A stretch of DNA of 52,639 nucleotides from Candidatus Humimonas hydrogenitrophica. Lineage in GTDB: Bacteria; Gemmatimonadota; Gemmatimonadetes; Palauibacterales; Palauibacteraceae. The position numbers were made by a program, and so were the translations under genes. Shown here piece by piece: positions 31,618 through 40,033 of this stretch. The notes under the pieces were generated by a model. The model did no database searches and was not told the DNA's origin. It saw nothing but the letters and a program-made list of their open reading frames with translations. Where the stretch lies: NCBI GenBank assembly GCA_947581615.1, contig CANPVD010000114.1, positions 1 to 52,639 on the forward strand, in the 5' to 3' direction. How positions within the stretch are numbered: the stretch's first letter is position 1; each line of letters begins with the position of its first letter.

Positions 31618-32037
31618 ATGGACGCCGATCGAGACGCCCGCCCCCGGGCGGACCACCAGCCTCCCGACCCCGGGCCGGGGCGGTCGTACGTTCCGTTGTG
31701 CGACGCGCACGAGCTCGAGCCCGGGCGCGGTCGGAGGTTCGAGGTCGGGGAGCGGTGCGTGGCACTGTTCAACGTCGAAGGTACCTTCTTTGCGACCGAG
31801 GAGATGTGCCCGCATTCGGGCGGCCCACTGTCCGAGGGCACGCTGGACGGGCGGAGGGTGATCTGCTCGTGGCACTACGCCACCTTCGACCTGGAGAGCG
31901 GAGCATCGCTGGACTCGATCTCCCGATACGACATCGACACGTTCCCGGTCCGCGTCCACGACGGCCGGGTCTGGATCGAAGTGGACGCATCGGCCGCGCC
32001 CTCGAAGGCGGCCGCTCGGGGTGATTCACAGGAGTGA
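31618..32037 (+). CDS. Rieske [2Fe-2S] ferredoxin
   Basis: 139 residues. Rieske motif C-P-H-S-G (about 64-68) and C-S-W-H-Y (about 83-87), giving two Cys and two His ligands; C and H spacing fits. No membrane segment, so a soluble electron carrier similar to those of dioxygenase or nitrite reductase small subunits. The ATG at 31618 follows GGAG. It lies 4 nt before the fatty acid hydroxylase gene, so electron delivery to that di-iron enzyme is the obvious inference. Confidence 0.9.
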   Translation: MDADRDARPRADHQPPDPGPGRSYVPLCDAHELEPGRGRRFEVGERCVALFNVEGTFFATEEMCPHSGGPLSEGTLDGRRVICSWHYATFDLESGASLDSISRYDIDTFPVRVHDGRVWIEVDASAAPSKAAARGDSQE

Positions 32038-32041
32038 ACGT

Positions 32042-32851
32042 ATGAGCGGACAGGCAGCTGCTACGGTCCAGGAGCCGGAACGGGAAATGTGGGAGCGCGC
32101 CGCCCGACTGCCTCCCCGCGATCCGACGGTGCGGATGTTCGAGAAGGACTGGATGGAGCGGCTCTCCCGGGTACCGCCCTGGCTGCCGCACGTCCTCTAC
32201 ATCCCTCTCGTGCTGTTCATGCTGGGGAGGAGCGTGTGGCTCGGAACGAGCGTGGCGGCCACGGCCGGGCTGGCCGTGCTCGGCGTCATGGCGTGGACGG
32301 GTGCCGAGTTCCTGCTGCATCGCTACGTCTTCCACGAAATCGCCACCGCGGAGACCGAGCGCACCGTCAAGCTCAAGGTCCACCGGCTTTCACCCGACGA
32401 GCCCATCCTGCCCACGCTCGAGGGCTGGCGGGAGAAGTTCTACTTCGTGGCGCACGGCGTGCACCACGAGTTCCCGAGCGATCCGCGGCGCCTGGTGATG
32501 CCGCCCTCGGTGAGCATTCCGCTGGCGATCCTCTTCTACACGCTGTTCATGCTGACCCTGGGCTCACACCTGACGCCGGCCTTCTTCGCGGGCTTCGTGA
32601 CGGGCTACCTCATCTACGACTCCTCCCACTACGCCATCCACTTCATCCGTCCCGGCGGGCGCACCGAGGAGGCCATGTACCGCATGGGCAAGGGCCACAT
32701 GCGCCACCACTTTTCGGACAACCACAAGGACTTCGGGGTGAGCTCGCCCCTGTGGGACCTCATCGTGGGCTCCTACGACTGGGAGGAGCGCTCCCAGTTC
32801 GGCTCGCGGCTCCTTCGAGCTTGGATCGAGAGGCGGCGCCGCCGCGACTGA
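32042..32851 (+). CDS. Fatty acid hydroxylase superfamily (FA2H-like) membrane protein
   Basis: 269 residues with four to five hydrophobic segments. The di-iron histidine clusters are all present: EFLLHRYVFHE (about 94-104), HGVHHEFPSD (about 138-148), HYAIHF (about 200-205) and HMRHHFSD (about 222-230). They match sterol desaturase/fatty acid hydroxylase proteins, including sphingolipid fatty acid 2-hydroxylase. The start at 32042 is preceded by AGGAG overlapping the end of the Rieske gene. The lipid substrate is not known; long-chain or sphingolipid-type fatty acids are the family norm. Confidence 0.88.
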   Translation: MSGQAAATVQEPEREMWERAARLPPRDPTVRMFEKDWMERLSRVPPWLPHVLYIPLVLFMLGRSVWLGTSVAATAGLAVLGVMAWTGAEFLLHRYVFHEIATAETERTVKLKVHRLSPDEPILPTLEGWREKFYFVAHGVHHEFPSDPRRLVMPPSVSIPLAILFYTLFMLTLGSHLTPAFFAGFVTGYLIYDSSHYAIHFIRPGGRTEEAMYRMGKGHMRHHFSDNHKDFGVSSPLWDLIVGSYDWEERSQFGSRLLRAWIERRRRRD

Positions 32852-33238
32852 ATGTCGATTCGAAAGCTGGTTTCCCTCCTGGTGAAACTGGCCGCGCTAG
32901 GGCTCCTCGTGTACGCCGCGCGCACCGTTGACTTCCGAGGGCTCGTGCGAAGGCTGGGGCGTCCCCTGGCCGCCCCAGAATCTCCCGCCTCTCCGCCGGG
33001 ACGCCAGGAGCCCCGGGCCCAGGAGCCTCCGGCGGTCGGTGCCTGTGTAGACCTGAACGCGGCCGACCGGGCGGACCTGGAGCGCATCGTCCACGTCGGC
33101 GGTGACCGGTCACGACAGATCATCGAGCAGCGTCTCGTCAAGCCCTTCGCGTCCCTGGATGACCTGCTTCGCGTCCCCGGCGTGGGTCCCGGGACGATCT
33201 CGGACATCCGGCGCCAGGGCCTGGCCTGCGTGCACTGA
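32852..33238 (+). CDS. Small ComEA-like helix-hairpin-helix protein
   Basis: 128 residues with an N-terminal membrane segment (about 5-25), a Pro-rich linker, and two helix-hairpin-helix motifs: VDLNAADRADLERIVHVGGDRSRQIIEQR and LRVPGVGPGTISDIRRQG. HhH motifs bind DNA non-specifically in ComEA-type competence proteins. The ATG directly follows the hydroxylase stop, so it is in the same operon as the lipid genes, though a functional link is not obvious. One cysteine near the linker (VGACVDL) is not part of a known motif. Confidence 0.75.
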   Translation: MSIRKLVSLLVKLAALGLLVYAARTVDFRGLVRRLGRPLAAPESPASPPGRQEPRAQEPPAVGACVDLNAADRADLERIVHVGGDRSRQIIEQRLVKPFASLDDLLRVPGVGPGTISDIRRQGLACVH

Positions 33239-33257
33239 CCCCCTCGTCCCGTTCGCC

Positions 33258-33668
33258 TCAGTCGACCTCCGGCCGGATGTGGAGGTCGACCCCGAGCCAC
33301 AGGAGACGGGAGTAGGGGTAGATCGCCACGGGCATCCCGACCGCCAGGACCACACCCCCGAGGGTGATGGCGGTCCAGGGTACGGCGGGCCACGCCAGCA
33401 CGATGGTGAGCGCCGCCAGCCCCGCGGCCAGGAGCTCCACCGCCACGAGGCTGAGGAGCATGGCTCCCAGAAAGTGGCCCTCCTCGCCCCGGTCCGTCTC
33501 CAGTCCGCAGCGCGGGCATTCGGCGGCGAGATCGAACCACGACTCCAGGATGCCGCGTGCGCCGCAGCGGGGACAGCGCAGCCGCAGTGCGCGCACCAGG
33601 GAGGTGCCCAACGGCGTCTCACCCGCCGCGAGGGAGGCGCCGCCATCTCCGCCGGACGTCCGATTCAT
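33258..33668 (-). CDS. DUF983 family membrane protein with two CxxC zinc-ribbon motifs
   Basis: 136 residues. LRCPRCGARGILESWFDLAAECPRCGLE (about 30-58) contains two CxxC pairs that could bind zinc, followed by two hydrophobic segments at about 66-88 and 92-112. This is the DUF983 pattern, found near heme/copper assembly and lipid genes. The function is unknown. It is convergent with the HhH gene (19-nt gap), and its ATG shares bases with a possible upstream start of the desaturase frame on the other strand. Confidence 0.8.
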   Translation of the reverse strand: MNRTSGGDGGASLAAGETPLGTSLVRALRLRCPRCGARGILESWFDLAAECPRCGLETDRGEEGHFLGAMLLSLVAVELLAAGLAALTIVLAWPAVPWTAITLGGVVLAVGMPVAIYPYSRLLWLGVDLHIRPEVD

Positions 33669-33741
33669 GCGTCGCTCCTCGGAGGGCCCCGAAGGACCCG
33701 GGTTGGATTCCCGCCCGACTGTGGGTACGTTTCGGGCTGTG

Positions 33742-33761
33742 GTCCTCCCACGCGGGAGGAC
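33742..33761 (+). other. 8-bp hairpin in the 5' leader of the desaturase gene
   Basis: Perfect inverted repeat GTCCTCCC (33742-33749) / GGGAGGAC (33754-33761), 4-nt loop, followed after 10 nt by TCTTTTC and 40 nt before the GTG start. It looks like a weak attenuator or mRNA leader structure; a true terminator would normally have the T-run immediately next to the stem. Confidence 0.35.
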
Positions 33762-33801
33762 GGACGTTCGTCTTTTCGATTTACCGCAGAAGGGGAAGCT
33801 C

Positions 33802-34584
33802 GTGCCTGGCTACGGCGTTCTCGCACATCCCTGGTGGGTCCCGGTCCTGTGGATCGTGATCCTTGGGCACGTCACCAACATCTGCAACACGCTGTATCTG
33901 CACCGCAGCGTGACCCACGGGGGCGTGAGCTTCAGCCCCATCACCGAGCACGTCATGCGCTTCTGGCTGTGGCTGACCACGGCCATCGTGACCCGGGAGT
34001 GGGTGGCCGTGCACCGCAAGCACCACGCGTTCGCGGACCGGGAGGGTGACCCCCATTCCCCCGAGGTCGAAGGCCTGTGGCCGATCCTGCTGGCCAACGT
34101 GTTCTTCTACCGGAAGGCGGCGCAGGACCAGGAGCTCCTGGCGAAGTACGGCGACGGGTGCCCGGACGACTGGATGGAGCGCCATGTCTACTCGCGCCAC
34201 CGGTCCCTCGGCCTCCTGGTCATGCTCCTCCTGGATGCCTTCCTGTTCGGTCCGCTCGTCGGGCTCATCGTGTGGTCGGCCATGAGCATCTGGATGCCGA
34301 TCTTCGGGGGCGTGATCAACGGCATCGGCCACGCCAAGGGCTACCGGAACTTCAAGACCAGGGACCACAGCCACAACATCTATCCCTGGGGGATCTGGAT
34401 CCTGGGAGAAGAGCTCCACAACAACCACCACGCCGACCCACGCTCGGCCAAGTTCAAGGCCCACTGGTGGGAATTCGACATCGGCTGGATGTACATCCAG
34501 ATCCTCCGTCTCCTGGGGCTCGCCGAGGTGGAGTACGCCCGGCAGGAGAGCGCGAAGACGTTCGCCCGCAAGCACTGGAGCTGA
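33802..34584 (+). CDS. Membrane fatty acyl desaturase (acyl-CoA delta-9-like)
   Basis: 260 residues from GTG at 33802 (AGGGG upstream); a longer frame starting at ATG 33667 is possible. Three histidine boxes: HRSVTH at about 34-39, HRKHH at about 72-76 and ELHNNHHADP at about 208-217, spanning four membrane segments. This is the acyl desaturase family using di-iron and reduced ferredoxin or cytochrome b5-like donors to insert cis double bonds. It fits the neighbouring lipid-modification genes. Confidence 0.9.
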   Translation: MPGYGVLAHPWWVPVLWIVILGHVTNICNTLYLHRSVTHGGVSFSPITEHVMRFWLWLTTAIVTREWVAVHRKHHAFADREGDPHSPEVEGLWPILLANVFFYRKAAQDQELLAKYGDGCPDDWMERHVYSRHRSLGLLVMLLLDAFLFGPLVGLIVWSAMSIWMPIFGGVINGIGHAKGYRNFKTRDHSHNIYPWGIWILGEELHNNHHADPRSAKFKAHWWEFDIGWMYIQILRLLGLAEVEYARQESAKTFARKHWS

Positions 34585-34660
34585 CGCCGGGAAGGCGACG
34601 CAACGTCCGACGCCGACTTCCCGGTGTAGCCCTTGCAGGCCGTCCAGGCGGGAGATGAGC

Positions 34661-36025
34661 ATGCGAGAGGCATCCGCCAGCAGCGCTCCAAAGGGTCACC
34701 GGCGCCCCCTCACGGGAGGCGCGGCGTACATGCCCACCCGTGCCGCCCCGTCCGATCTCGATCCCAGCCGCAGGATCCTCGACGATCTGTTCGGGTCTCC
34801 GTCGCGGCGCGACTTCTCGGTCCGCTTCTGGACCGGAGAGACGGAGGGCCCCCCGGACGCGCCCTTCACGCTGGTCCTGGCCGGGCCGGGCGCGCTCCGC
34901 AGCATGCTCCTGCCTCCCACCGAGCGCTCGCTGGGCGAAGCCTACGTGTTCGGCGACTGCGACGTCGAGGGCGACCTGGAGCGGGCGGTCGCCACGGTCG
35001 AGCCCGTGCTCCGCGGCCTGTGGTCTCCATCGGGGTTGGCGCGTCTCGCGGCGGAGCTGCGCCGGTTCCCCGCGGAACGTGGCGAGCGCCGGCGACGCGC
35101 CGCCTCGTCCGGGCCCGAGGGGCGGGCCCGGGAAGGCCCGTCCCGACGGGGCAAGCTGCACTCGCGCGGCCGCGACGCGAGCTCCGTTCGCTACCACTAC
35201 GACCTGGGCAACGACTTCTACGCCCTGTGGCTCGACCCGTTCATGCAGTACTCCTGCGGCTACTTCCCCGGTGGTGACGAGTCGCTGGAGCGCGGCCAGG
35301 AAGCCAAGCTGGAGCTCCTGTGCCGGAAGCTCCTTCTTGAGCCGGGCCAGCGCCTCCTCGACATCGGGTGCGGCTGGGGCGGATTCGTGCGCTTCGCCGC
35401 CGAGCGTTTCGGTGTTCGGGCCACCGGCATCACGCTCAGCGAGCCGCAGGCCCTGTTCGCGCGGGAGCGGCTGGCCGAGGAGGGCCTGTCGGGCCGCTGC
35501 GAGATCCGGGTCATGGACTACCGCGATCTCCCGGAGGAGGAACGCTTCGACGCGATCGTGAGCGTCGGGATGGTCGAGCACGTGGGACATCGGAACCTGC
35601 CCGAGTTCTTCTCGGCGGCCTTCCGGCACCTGCGACCCGGCGGCCTCTTCCTGGACCAGGGGATCGTCACCCTGGACAGCACCCGGCCGTGGCTCCGACG
35701 CTTGCGCGAGCGGCTCTTCCACCGATGGACGAGCTTCATCGAAAGCCACGTGTTCCCGGACGGAGAGCTGGTCACGGCGGGCGAGCGCCTGGCTCCGGCC
35801 GAGGCGGTGGGCTTCGAGACGCGGGACGTGACCAGCCTCCGGGAGCACTACGCCATCACCCTCCGTCACTGGGTGCGGCGGCTCGAGGCCGTCCGAGAGG
35901 AGGCCATCTCCATGGTGGGCCGGCCCACGTACCGGGTATGGCGCCTGTACATGGCCGGCTCGGCGCACGGGTTCGCTTCCGGTCGCATCGGGCTCGTCCA
36001 CGAGCTGTACCGGAAACCCGCGTAG
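34661..36025 (+). CDS. Cyclopropane-fatty-acyl-phospholipid synthase family methyltransferase
   Basis: 454 residues from the ATG at 34661, chosen because GGGAG lies 6 nt upstream; an ATG six nt earlier is also possible. The N-terminal region (about 30-140) carries the family's lipid-binding portion (GEAYVFGDCDVEGDLE), then a Gly/Arg-rich insertion, then the SAM domain with VRYHYDLGNDFYALWLDPFMQYSCGYF, LLDIGCGWGGFVRFAA and VSVGMVEHVG. It transfers a methylene group from S-adenosylmethionine to a cis double bond of membrane lipids. The desaturase 77 nt upstream could supply unsaturated substrate. Confidence 0.93.
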   Translation: MREASASSAPKGHRRPLTGGAAYMPTRAAPSDLDPSRRILDDLFGSPSRRDFSVRFWTGETEGPPDAPFTLVLAGPGALRSMLLPPTERSLGEAYVFGDCDVEGDLERAVATVEPVLRGLWSPSGLARLAAELRRFPAERGERRRRAASSGPEGRAREGPSRRGKLHSRGRDASSVRYHYDLGNDFYALWLDPFMQYSCGYFPGGDESLERGQEAKLELLCRKLLLEPGQRLLDIGCGWGGFVRFAAERFGVRATGITLSEPQALFARERLAEEGLSGRCEIRVMDYRDLPEEERFDAIVSVGMVEHVGHRNLPEFFSAAFRHLRPGGLFLDQGIVTLDSTRPWLRRLRERLFHRWTSFIESHVFPDGELVTAGERLAPAEAVGFETRDVTSLREHYAITLRHWVRRLEAVREEAISMVGRPTYRVWRLYMAGSAHGFASGRIGLVHELYRKPA

Positions 36026-36047
36026 GGAGAGCCTGACGGAGGCACGG

Positions 36048-37382
36048 ATGGTGTCCGGGAACCCGGACCACGGGCCGACGCGACGCGCGCGATCGTCGGC
36101 GGCCGGCCCCAGGATCCTGACGCTGAACGCGGGATCCTCCAGCCTCCGGTTCTCCCTCCACCGGATCGGAGAGCGTGAGGAGCGCCTCCTCTCGGGTAGG
36201 GCGTCCGGGCTGGACGGTGCGGACCCAGAGCTCCGGGTCGAGGACGGCTCGGGCCGGACCATCGAGGTGGTGCCGCTGGCGAGTGCGCCCGGGAGCCGCG
36301 GCGCGACCCCCGTCTCGACACCTCCCGTCCGGGAATCGGCTCGCGCGGGCGCCCCCCACCGCCGAGCCCTCGAGGCCGTGCTCGACTGGCTCGCCGGCCC
36401 CGCCTCGGCCTCCTGCGGACCCCTCGGGAGCCGGCCCGATGCGATCGGCCACCGCATCGTGCACGGCGGCGAGCGCTTCGTGGAGCCACTCCGCGTCACC
36501 GATGAGGTGCTGGAAGGACTGGAGGCGCTGGTCCCGCTGGCGCCGGATCACCTGCCCGCGGAGCTGTCGGTCCTGCGGGCGGCGGCCGGGGCCTACGGCG
36601 ACGTCCCGCAGGTCGCCTGCTTCGACACGGCGTTCCACCGGGGCATGCCGAAAGTCGCCCGCCGCCTCCCGCTTCCGGCGCTGCCCGACGGCCGCCGCCT
36701 GGTGCGCTACGGCTTCCACGGGCTCTCCTACGAGTACCTGCGGGGACGGGTCGCGGAGCTTGCGGGCACCGCAGCGCTTCCGCGCCGGCTCGTCCTGGCC
36801 CACCTGGGGAGCGGAGCCAGCCTGGCCGCCCTCCTCGAGGGCCGGCCCGTGGACACCACCATGGGCTTCACCCCGGCCGGCGGCCTCATGATGGCCACGC
36901 GGCCCGGGGACCTCGATCCCGGCGTGCTCCTCTATCTCCTGCGGGAGGGCGGCCTGTCGGTCGAGGGGCTCGACGAGCTGGTCAACCGGCGCTCCGGCCT
37001 CCTGGGCGTGTCCGGCACGTCTCCGGACATGCGACGGCTGCTGGAGCTGGAGGGCCAGGACGAGGCCGCCGCGGCGGCCGTGGAGCTCTTCTGCTACCTG
37101 GCCGCCAAGCAGCTGGGCGCCATGGTGGCCGCCCTCGGAGGCCTGGACGCGCTCGTGTTCAGCGGGGGGATCGGCGAGAACGCCCCCGCCATTCGGGCGC
37201 GGATCACCGTTCGTGCGGAGCACCTGGGCGTGCGGCTGGACGGTGAGCGCAACGAACGAGGTGAGCCCCTGATTTCTGCGCCGGACTCCACGGTGGTCGT
37301 CCGCGTCGTCCCGACCGATGAGGAGCGGGTGATCGCCCGGCACACGGCCGCCCTCCTGGAAGGCTCGGCCGGGCGAGCCTGA
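36048..37382 (+). CDS. ackA: Acetate kinase
   Basis: 444 residues. LTLNAGSSSLRFSL near the N-terminus, IGHRIVHGGERF, VACFDTAFHRGM, YGFHGLSYEY, AHLGSGASLAA, DTTMGFTPAGGLMMATRPGDLDPG and FSGGIGENAP are all standard acetate kinase pieces. It interconverts acetyl phosphate plus ADP and acetate plus ATP. It lacks a phosphotransacetylase partner in the window. The ATG at 36048 follows CGGAGG, 22 nt after the cyclopropane synthase gene, so it may be cotranscribed. Confidence 0.95.
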   Translation: MVSGNPDHGPTRRARSSAAGPRILTLNAGSSSLRFSLHRIGEREERLLSGRASGLDGADPELRVEDGSGRTIEVVPLASAPGSRGATPVSTPPVRESARAGAPHRRALEAVLDWLAGPASASCGPLGSRPDAIGHRIVHGGERFVEPLRVTDEVLEGLEALVPLAPDHLPAELSVLRAAAGAYGDVPQVACFDTAFHRGMPKVARRLPLPALPDGRRLVRYGFHGLSYEYLRGRVAELAGTAALPRRLVLAHLGSGASLAALLEGRPVDTTMGFTPAGGLMMATRPGDLDPGVLLYLLREGGLSVEGLDELVNRRSGLLGVSGTSPDMRRLLELEGQDEAAAAAVELFCYLAAKQLGAMVAALGGLDALVFSGGIGENAPAIRARITVRAEHLGVRLDGERNERGEPLISAPDSTVVVRVVPTDEERVIARHTAALLEGSAGRA

Positions 37383-37434
37383 GACGGGTCGCCGCATGAA
37401 GCGTTGGGCGCGCCCAACGGAGGCCGCGCGCGGC

Positions 37435-39456
37435 CTAGAGTCCGAACGGATACGTCTCCGGCACCCCCTCGAGCTCGGGTCCGATCAGGGGCGCAACGGC
37501 CCGGGTCCGGTCGAACCACACGTACTCGTCGAACTGGTGCGGGAGAGAGGCCTGGAAGTAGTGGCTGGCCAGCTCCGTCTCGGGACGGTAGATGACGCCG
37601 ATGGCGCGCTCCAGCCGCGGCGGCTCCAGCTCCCCGCGCACCTCGGGCCGCGCCGGCTCGCGCAGGTGCAGGAGCGCCGCCTCGAGGCCCGTCTCGTGGA
37701 AGAGCCTCTCGTAGCTCTCGGGGTGGGAGGGCCGGACGTCCTTGATCTCCATCGGCCCGTCCCACTCGGAGGCCGCCGCCACCGTACCGGTGTCGGTCCC
37801 GAATCCGACCAGGAACGCGGCGTCCCCGAAGTCCTGCCGGCACAGCTGGCCGACGTTGTGCTCGCCGCGGGCGCCCATTTCGGTGGCCGCCGCGTTCCCC
37901 ACGTGGGAGTTGTGCTCCCACACGACCGCGCGGGCCTCGGAGCCGCGGAACGCGAGCAGGGTCGAGAGGGTGTCGAACATGTGGCTGTCCCGCAGGTTCC
38001 ACGACTCCACCGATCCGTAATACATGACCCGGTAGTAGCGCTCCGCGTTGGCCACCAGTCGGGCGTTCTGCACCGCGTCCAGGAAGGTCTCGCCGTCCCG
38101 GCCGGCGTACTCCATCCGCCGCGCCAGCAGGTCCCGGAGAATCTGAACGACTTCCGCCTCGCAGGTACGATACGTCCCGGTGAGGGCGGCCCGGCCGTAC
38201 ACGGCCGGATCGCGCTCCCACGGCGTCAGGCAACCGTAGCGGGCCCGCGCCACCCGCGCGGTGTCGGGGTCGACCCGGTCCAGGTAGTCGAGCACGGCCT
38301 CGATGGAGCGGAACAGGCTGTACAGGTCGAGCCCGTGGAAGCTCACGCGGTCCCCGGGCTCGCGCTCCGCGTTGAAGCTCCGCATCCACTCCACGAACTC
38401 GGCCACCTCCCGGTTCCTCCACATCCAGGTCGGGAAGCGGGTGAAGGCGGTCCACTCGGGCGGCGGGGTCTCCCGCAGGCGGGCGTAGTGGTCGATCTTC
38501 GCCGCGTCCGGCCAATCGGCCTCGACGGCCACGATCCGGAATCCCTTCCGCTCGATGAGCTCGCGGGTGATGCGGGCCCGCATGCGGTAGAACTCCGAGG
38601 TCCCGTGAGTGGCCTCTCCGAGGAGCACGATCCGGGCATCGCCGATCCGCTCGATGAGGGAGCCGAGCTCCGCCTCCCCGATGTCATCGAACGGCTCGCT
38701 CGACTCCCGGAGCAGCCGCACGAGGGGCCGGTCGGGCCCGAGACCCGCCGCCGGCGCCGCCATCACCGGCTCGAGGGACGTCGAGCCTTCCGAAGCCTCG
38801 AGCTCGGCCGGGAGCCAGCCCGCCTCGCCGACCAAAGGCACGAAGCGCACGGCCTCCAGGTGCTCGGCCTCGAATCGGTCCCCCGGACGTCGCACCACCC
38901 GAACCAACCGCTGGGAGCGGAGCGTCTCTCCCACCGGCACGACCAGGCTCGCGCCCTCGGCGAGCTGATCCAGCAGCGGCTGCGGGATCTCCGGCCCACC
39001 GGCCGCCACCACGATCCCGCCGAAAGGGGCGTGCTCGGGCCAGCCGAGCGACCCATCCCCGTGACGGACCTCGATGTTGTCGTAACCCAGCTCCCGGAAG
39101 CGCCGGCGGGCCACTTCGGCCAGCGGGCCATGGCGCTCGATCGTATAGACACGATTCGCGATGCGACTGAGCACGGCCGCCGCGTACCCCGAGCCGGTGC
39201 CGACGTCGAGCACCGTCTCGCTTCCCCGAAGGCCGAGGGCCTCCAGCATGCGCGCCACGATGTACGGCTGCGAGATGGTCTGCCCCTGCTCGATGGGGAG
39301 GGGCGCATCCTCGTAGGCGAACTCCCGGAGATCGGAAGCGACGAAGGCCTCGCGAGGCACCGTTCCCATCGCGTCCAGCACGCGCGAGTCCGCGATGCCC
39401 CGTCCCCGGAGGTCTCGCTCGACCATCCGGGCCCGAAGGGCCTCGAAGCCGGTCAC
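37435..39456 (-). CDS. Fusion of protein-L-isoaspartate O-methyltransferase and erythromycin esterase-like domain
   Basis: 673 residues from GTG at 39456 (GGAGG upstream; GTGA overlap with the DUF1622 stop). Residues about 1-215 are Pcm: PREAFV, YEDAPLPIEQGQTISQPYIVARM and the SAM motif LDVGTGSGYAA. Residues about 240-665 match the erythromycin esterase family: LLGEATHGTSEFYRMR, AVEADWPDA and HNSHVGNA hold the putative catalytic Glu and His residues. Pcm methylates damaged aspartates for repair; Ere-like domains cleave macrolide lactones in some members but in many others are of unknown role. The fusion implies linked roles in protein repair or stress. Confidence 0.9.
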   Translation of the reverse strand: MTGFEALRARMVERDLRGRGIADSRVLDAMGTVPREAFVASDLREFAYEDAPLPIEQGQTISQPYIVARMLEALGLRGSETVLDVGTGSGYAAAVLSRIANRVYTIERHGPLAEVARRRFRELGYDNIEVRHGDGSLGWPEHAPFGGIVVAAGGPEIPQPLLDQLAEGASLVVPVGETLRSQRLVRVVRRPGDRFEAEHLEAVRFVPLVGEAGWLPAELEASEGSTSLEPVMAAPAAGLGPDRPLVRLLRESSEPFDDIGEAELGSLIERIGDARIVLLGEATHGTSEFYRMRARITRELIERKGFRIVAVEADWPDAAKIDHYARLRETPPPEWTAFTRFPTWMWRNREVAEFVEWMRSFNAEREPGDRVSFHGLDLYSLFRSIEAVLDYLDRVDPDTARVARARYGCLTPWERDPAVYGRAALTGTYRTCEAEVVQILRDLLARRMEYAGRDGETFLDAVQNARLVANAERYYRVMYYGSVESWNLRDSHMFDTLSTLLAFRGSEARAVVWEHNSHVGNAAATEMGARGEHNVGQLCRQDFGDAAFLVGFGTDTGTVAAASEWDGPMEIKDVRPSHPESYERLFHETGLEAALLHLREPARPEVRGELEPPRLERAIGVIYRPETELASHYFQASLPHQFDEYVWFDRTRAVAPLIGPELEGVPETYPFGL

Positions 39457-39845
39457 GACGCTTCCTCCGTCCTGGAAGAGCTCAGCGTCAGCTGGCTCGT
39501 CTGCCACGGCCAGTGGCCGTTCACCTCGACTTCGAGGGCGAAGCTCAGCCCCGTGCGGACGAGCACGATCAGCGCCAGCACGCCCAGATTCTGGAAGGTG
39601 GGTTCGATGGCCACCGTGCCGACGATGTCGGCGGCCACCAGGAATTCGAGTCCGAGGAGGATGGCCCTCCCCAGGTTCACGCGGTACTCCTGGTACGCCT
39701 CGCGGGCGCCGACCGCACGGAAGGCCAGCCGCAGGAAGTTCGCGGTGGCCGCGAGCGCGCCCAGGGCGATGATCAGCGTGCCGGTGGCCTCCATCCCTCG
39801 GGCGGTCCAGTGGAGGAGGCTGCTGAAGAAGGGCGAGTAGCTCAT
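39453..39845 (-). CDS. DUF1622 family small membrane protein
   Basis: 130 residues from MSYSPFF with AGGTG upstream. Three hydrophobic stretches (about 18-40, 62-80, 83-100) with the family pattern FRLAFRAVGAREAYQEYRVNLGRAILLGLEFLVAADIVGTV. DUF1622 proteins are small inner-membrane proteins of unknown function. The stop overlaps the Pcm-Ere fusion start as GTGA, so the two form one operon. The G-tract/C-tract motif at 39928-39944 lies about 83 nt upstream of this start. Confidence 0.85.
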   Translation of the reverse strand: MSYSPFFSSLLHWTARGMEATGTLIIALGALAATANFLRLAFRAVGAREAYQEYRVNLGRAILLGLEFLVAADIVGTVAIEPTFQNLGVLALIVLVRTGLSFALEVEVNGHWPWQTSQLTLSSSRTEEAS

Positions 39846-39927
39846 CGACGCACCTCGGCGTGGGCTGAGATGCTCAAGCTGGCGAGTGAAACCCCCTCCG
39901 TCTGTCGGGCGGACATTCCCTTCGGGC

Positions 39928-39944
39928 GTGGGGAGTTTCCCCAC
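39928..39944 (+). promoter_or_regulatory. G-tract/C-tract motif, copy 1
   Basis: GTGGGGAGTTTCCCCAC, a 7-bp inverted repeat around GTT, followed by CGGGCC. It lies between DUF1622 (start 39845, minus) and the methyltransferase gene (start 40034, plus). It is 15/17 identical to the copy at 41834-41850 and 14/17 to the minus-strand copy at 42767-42783. Confidence 0.6.
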
Positions 39945-40033
39945 CGGGCCGGGCCCGAGTCGGCCGGCCGAAACAAGAGGACGCCTGGCGCGTACCCCGG
40001 GCGACCGTCCATGCGCTGACGCGAGGAGGAAGG

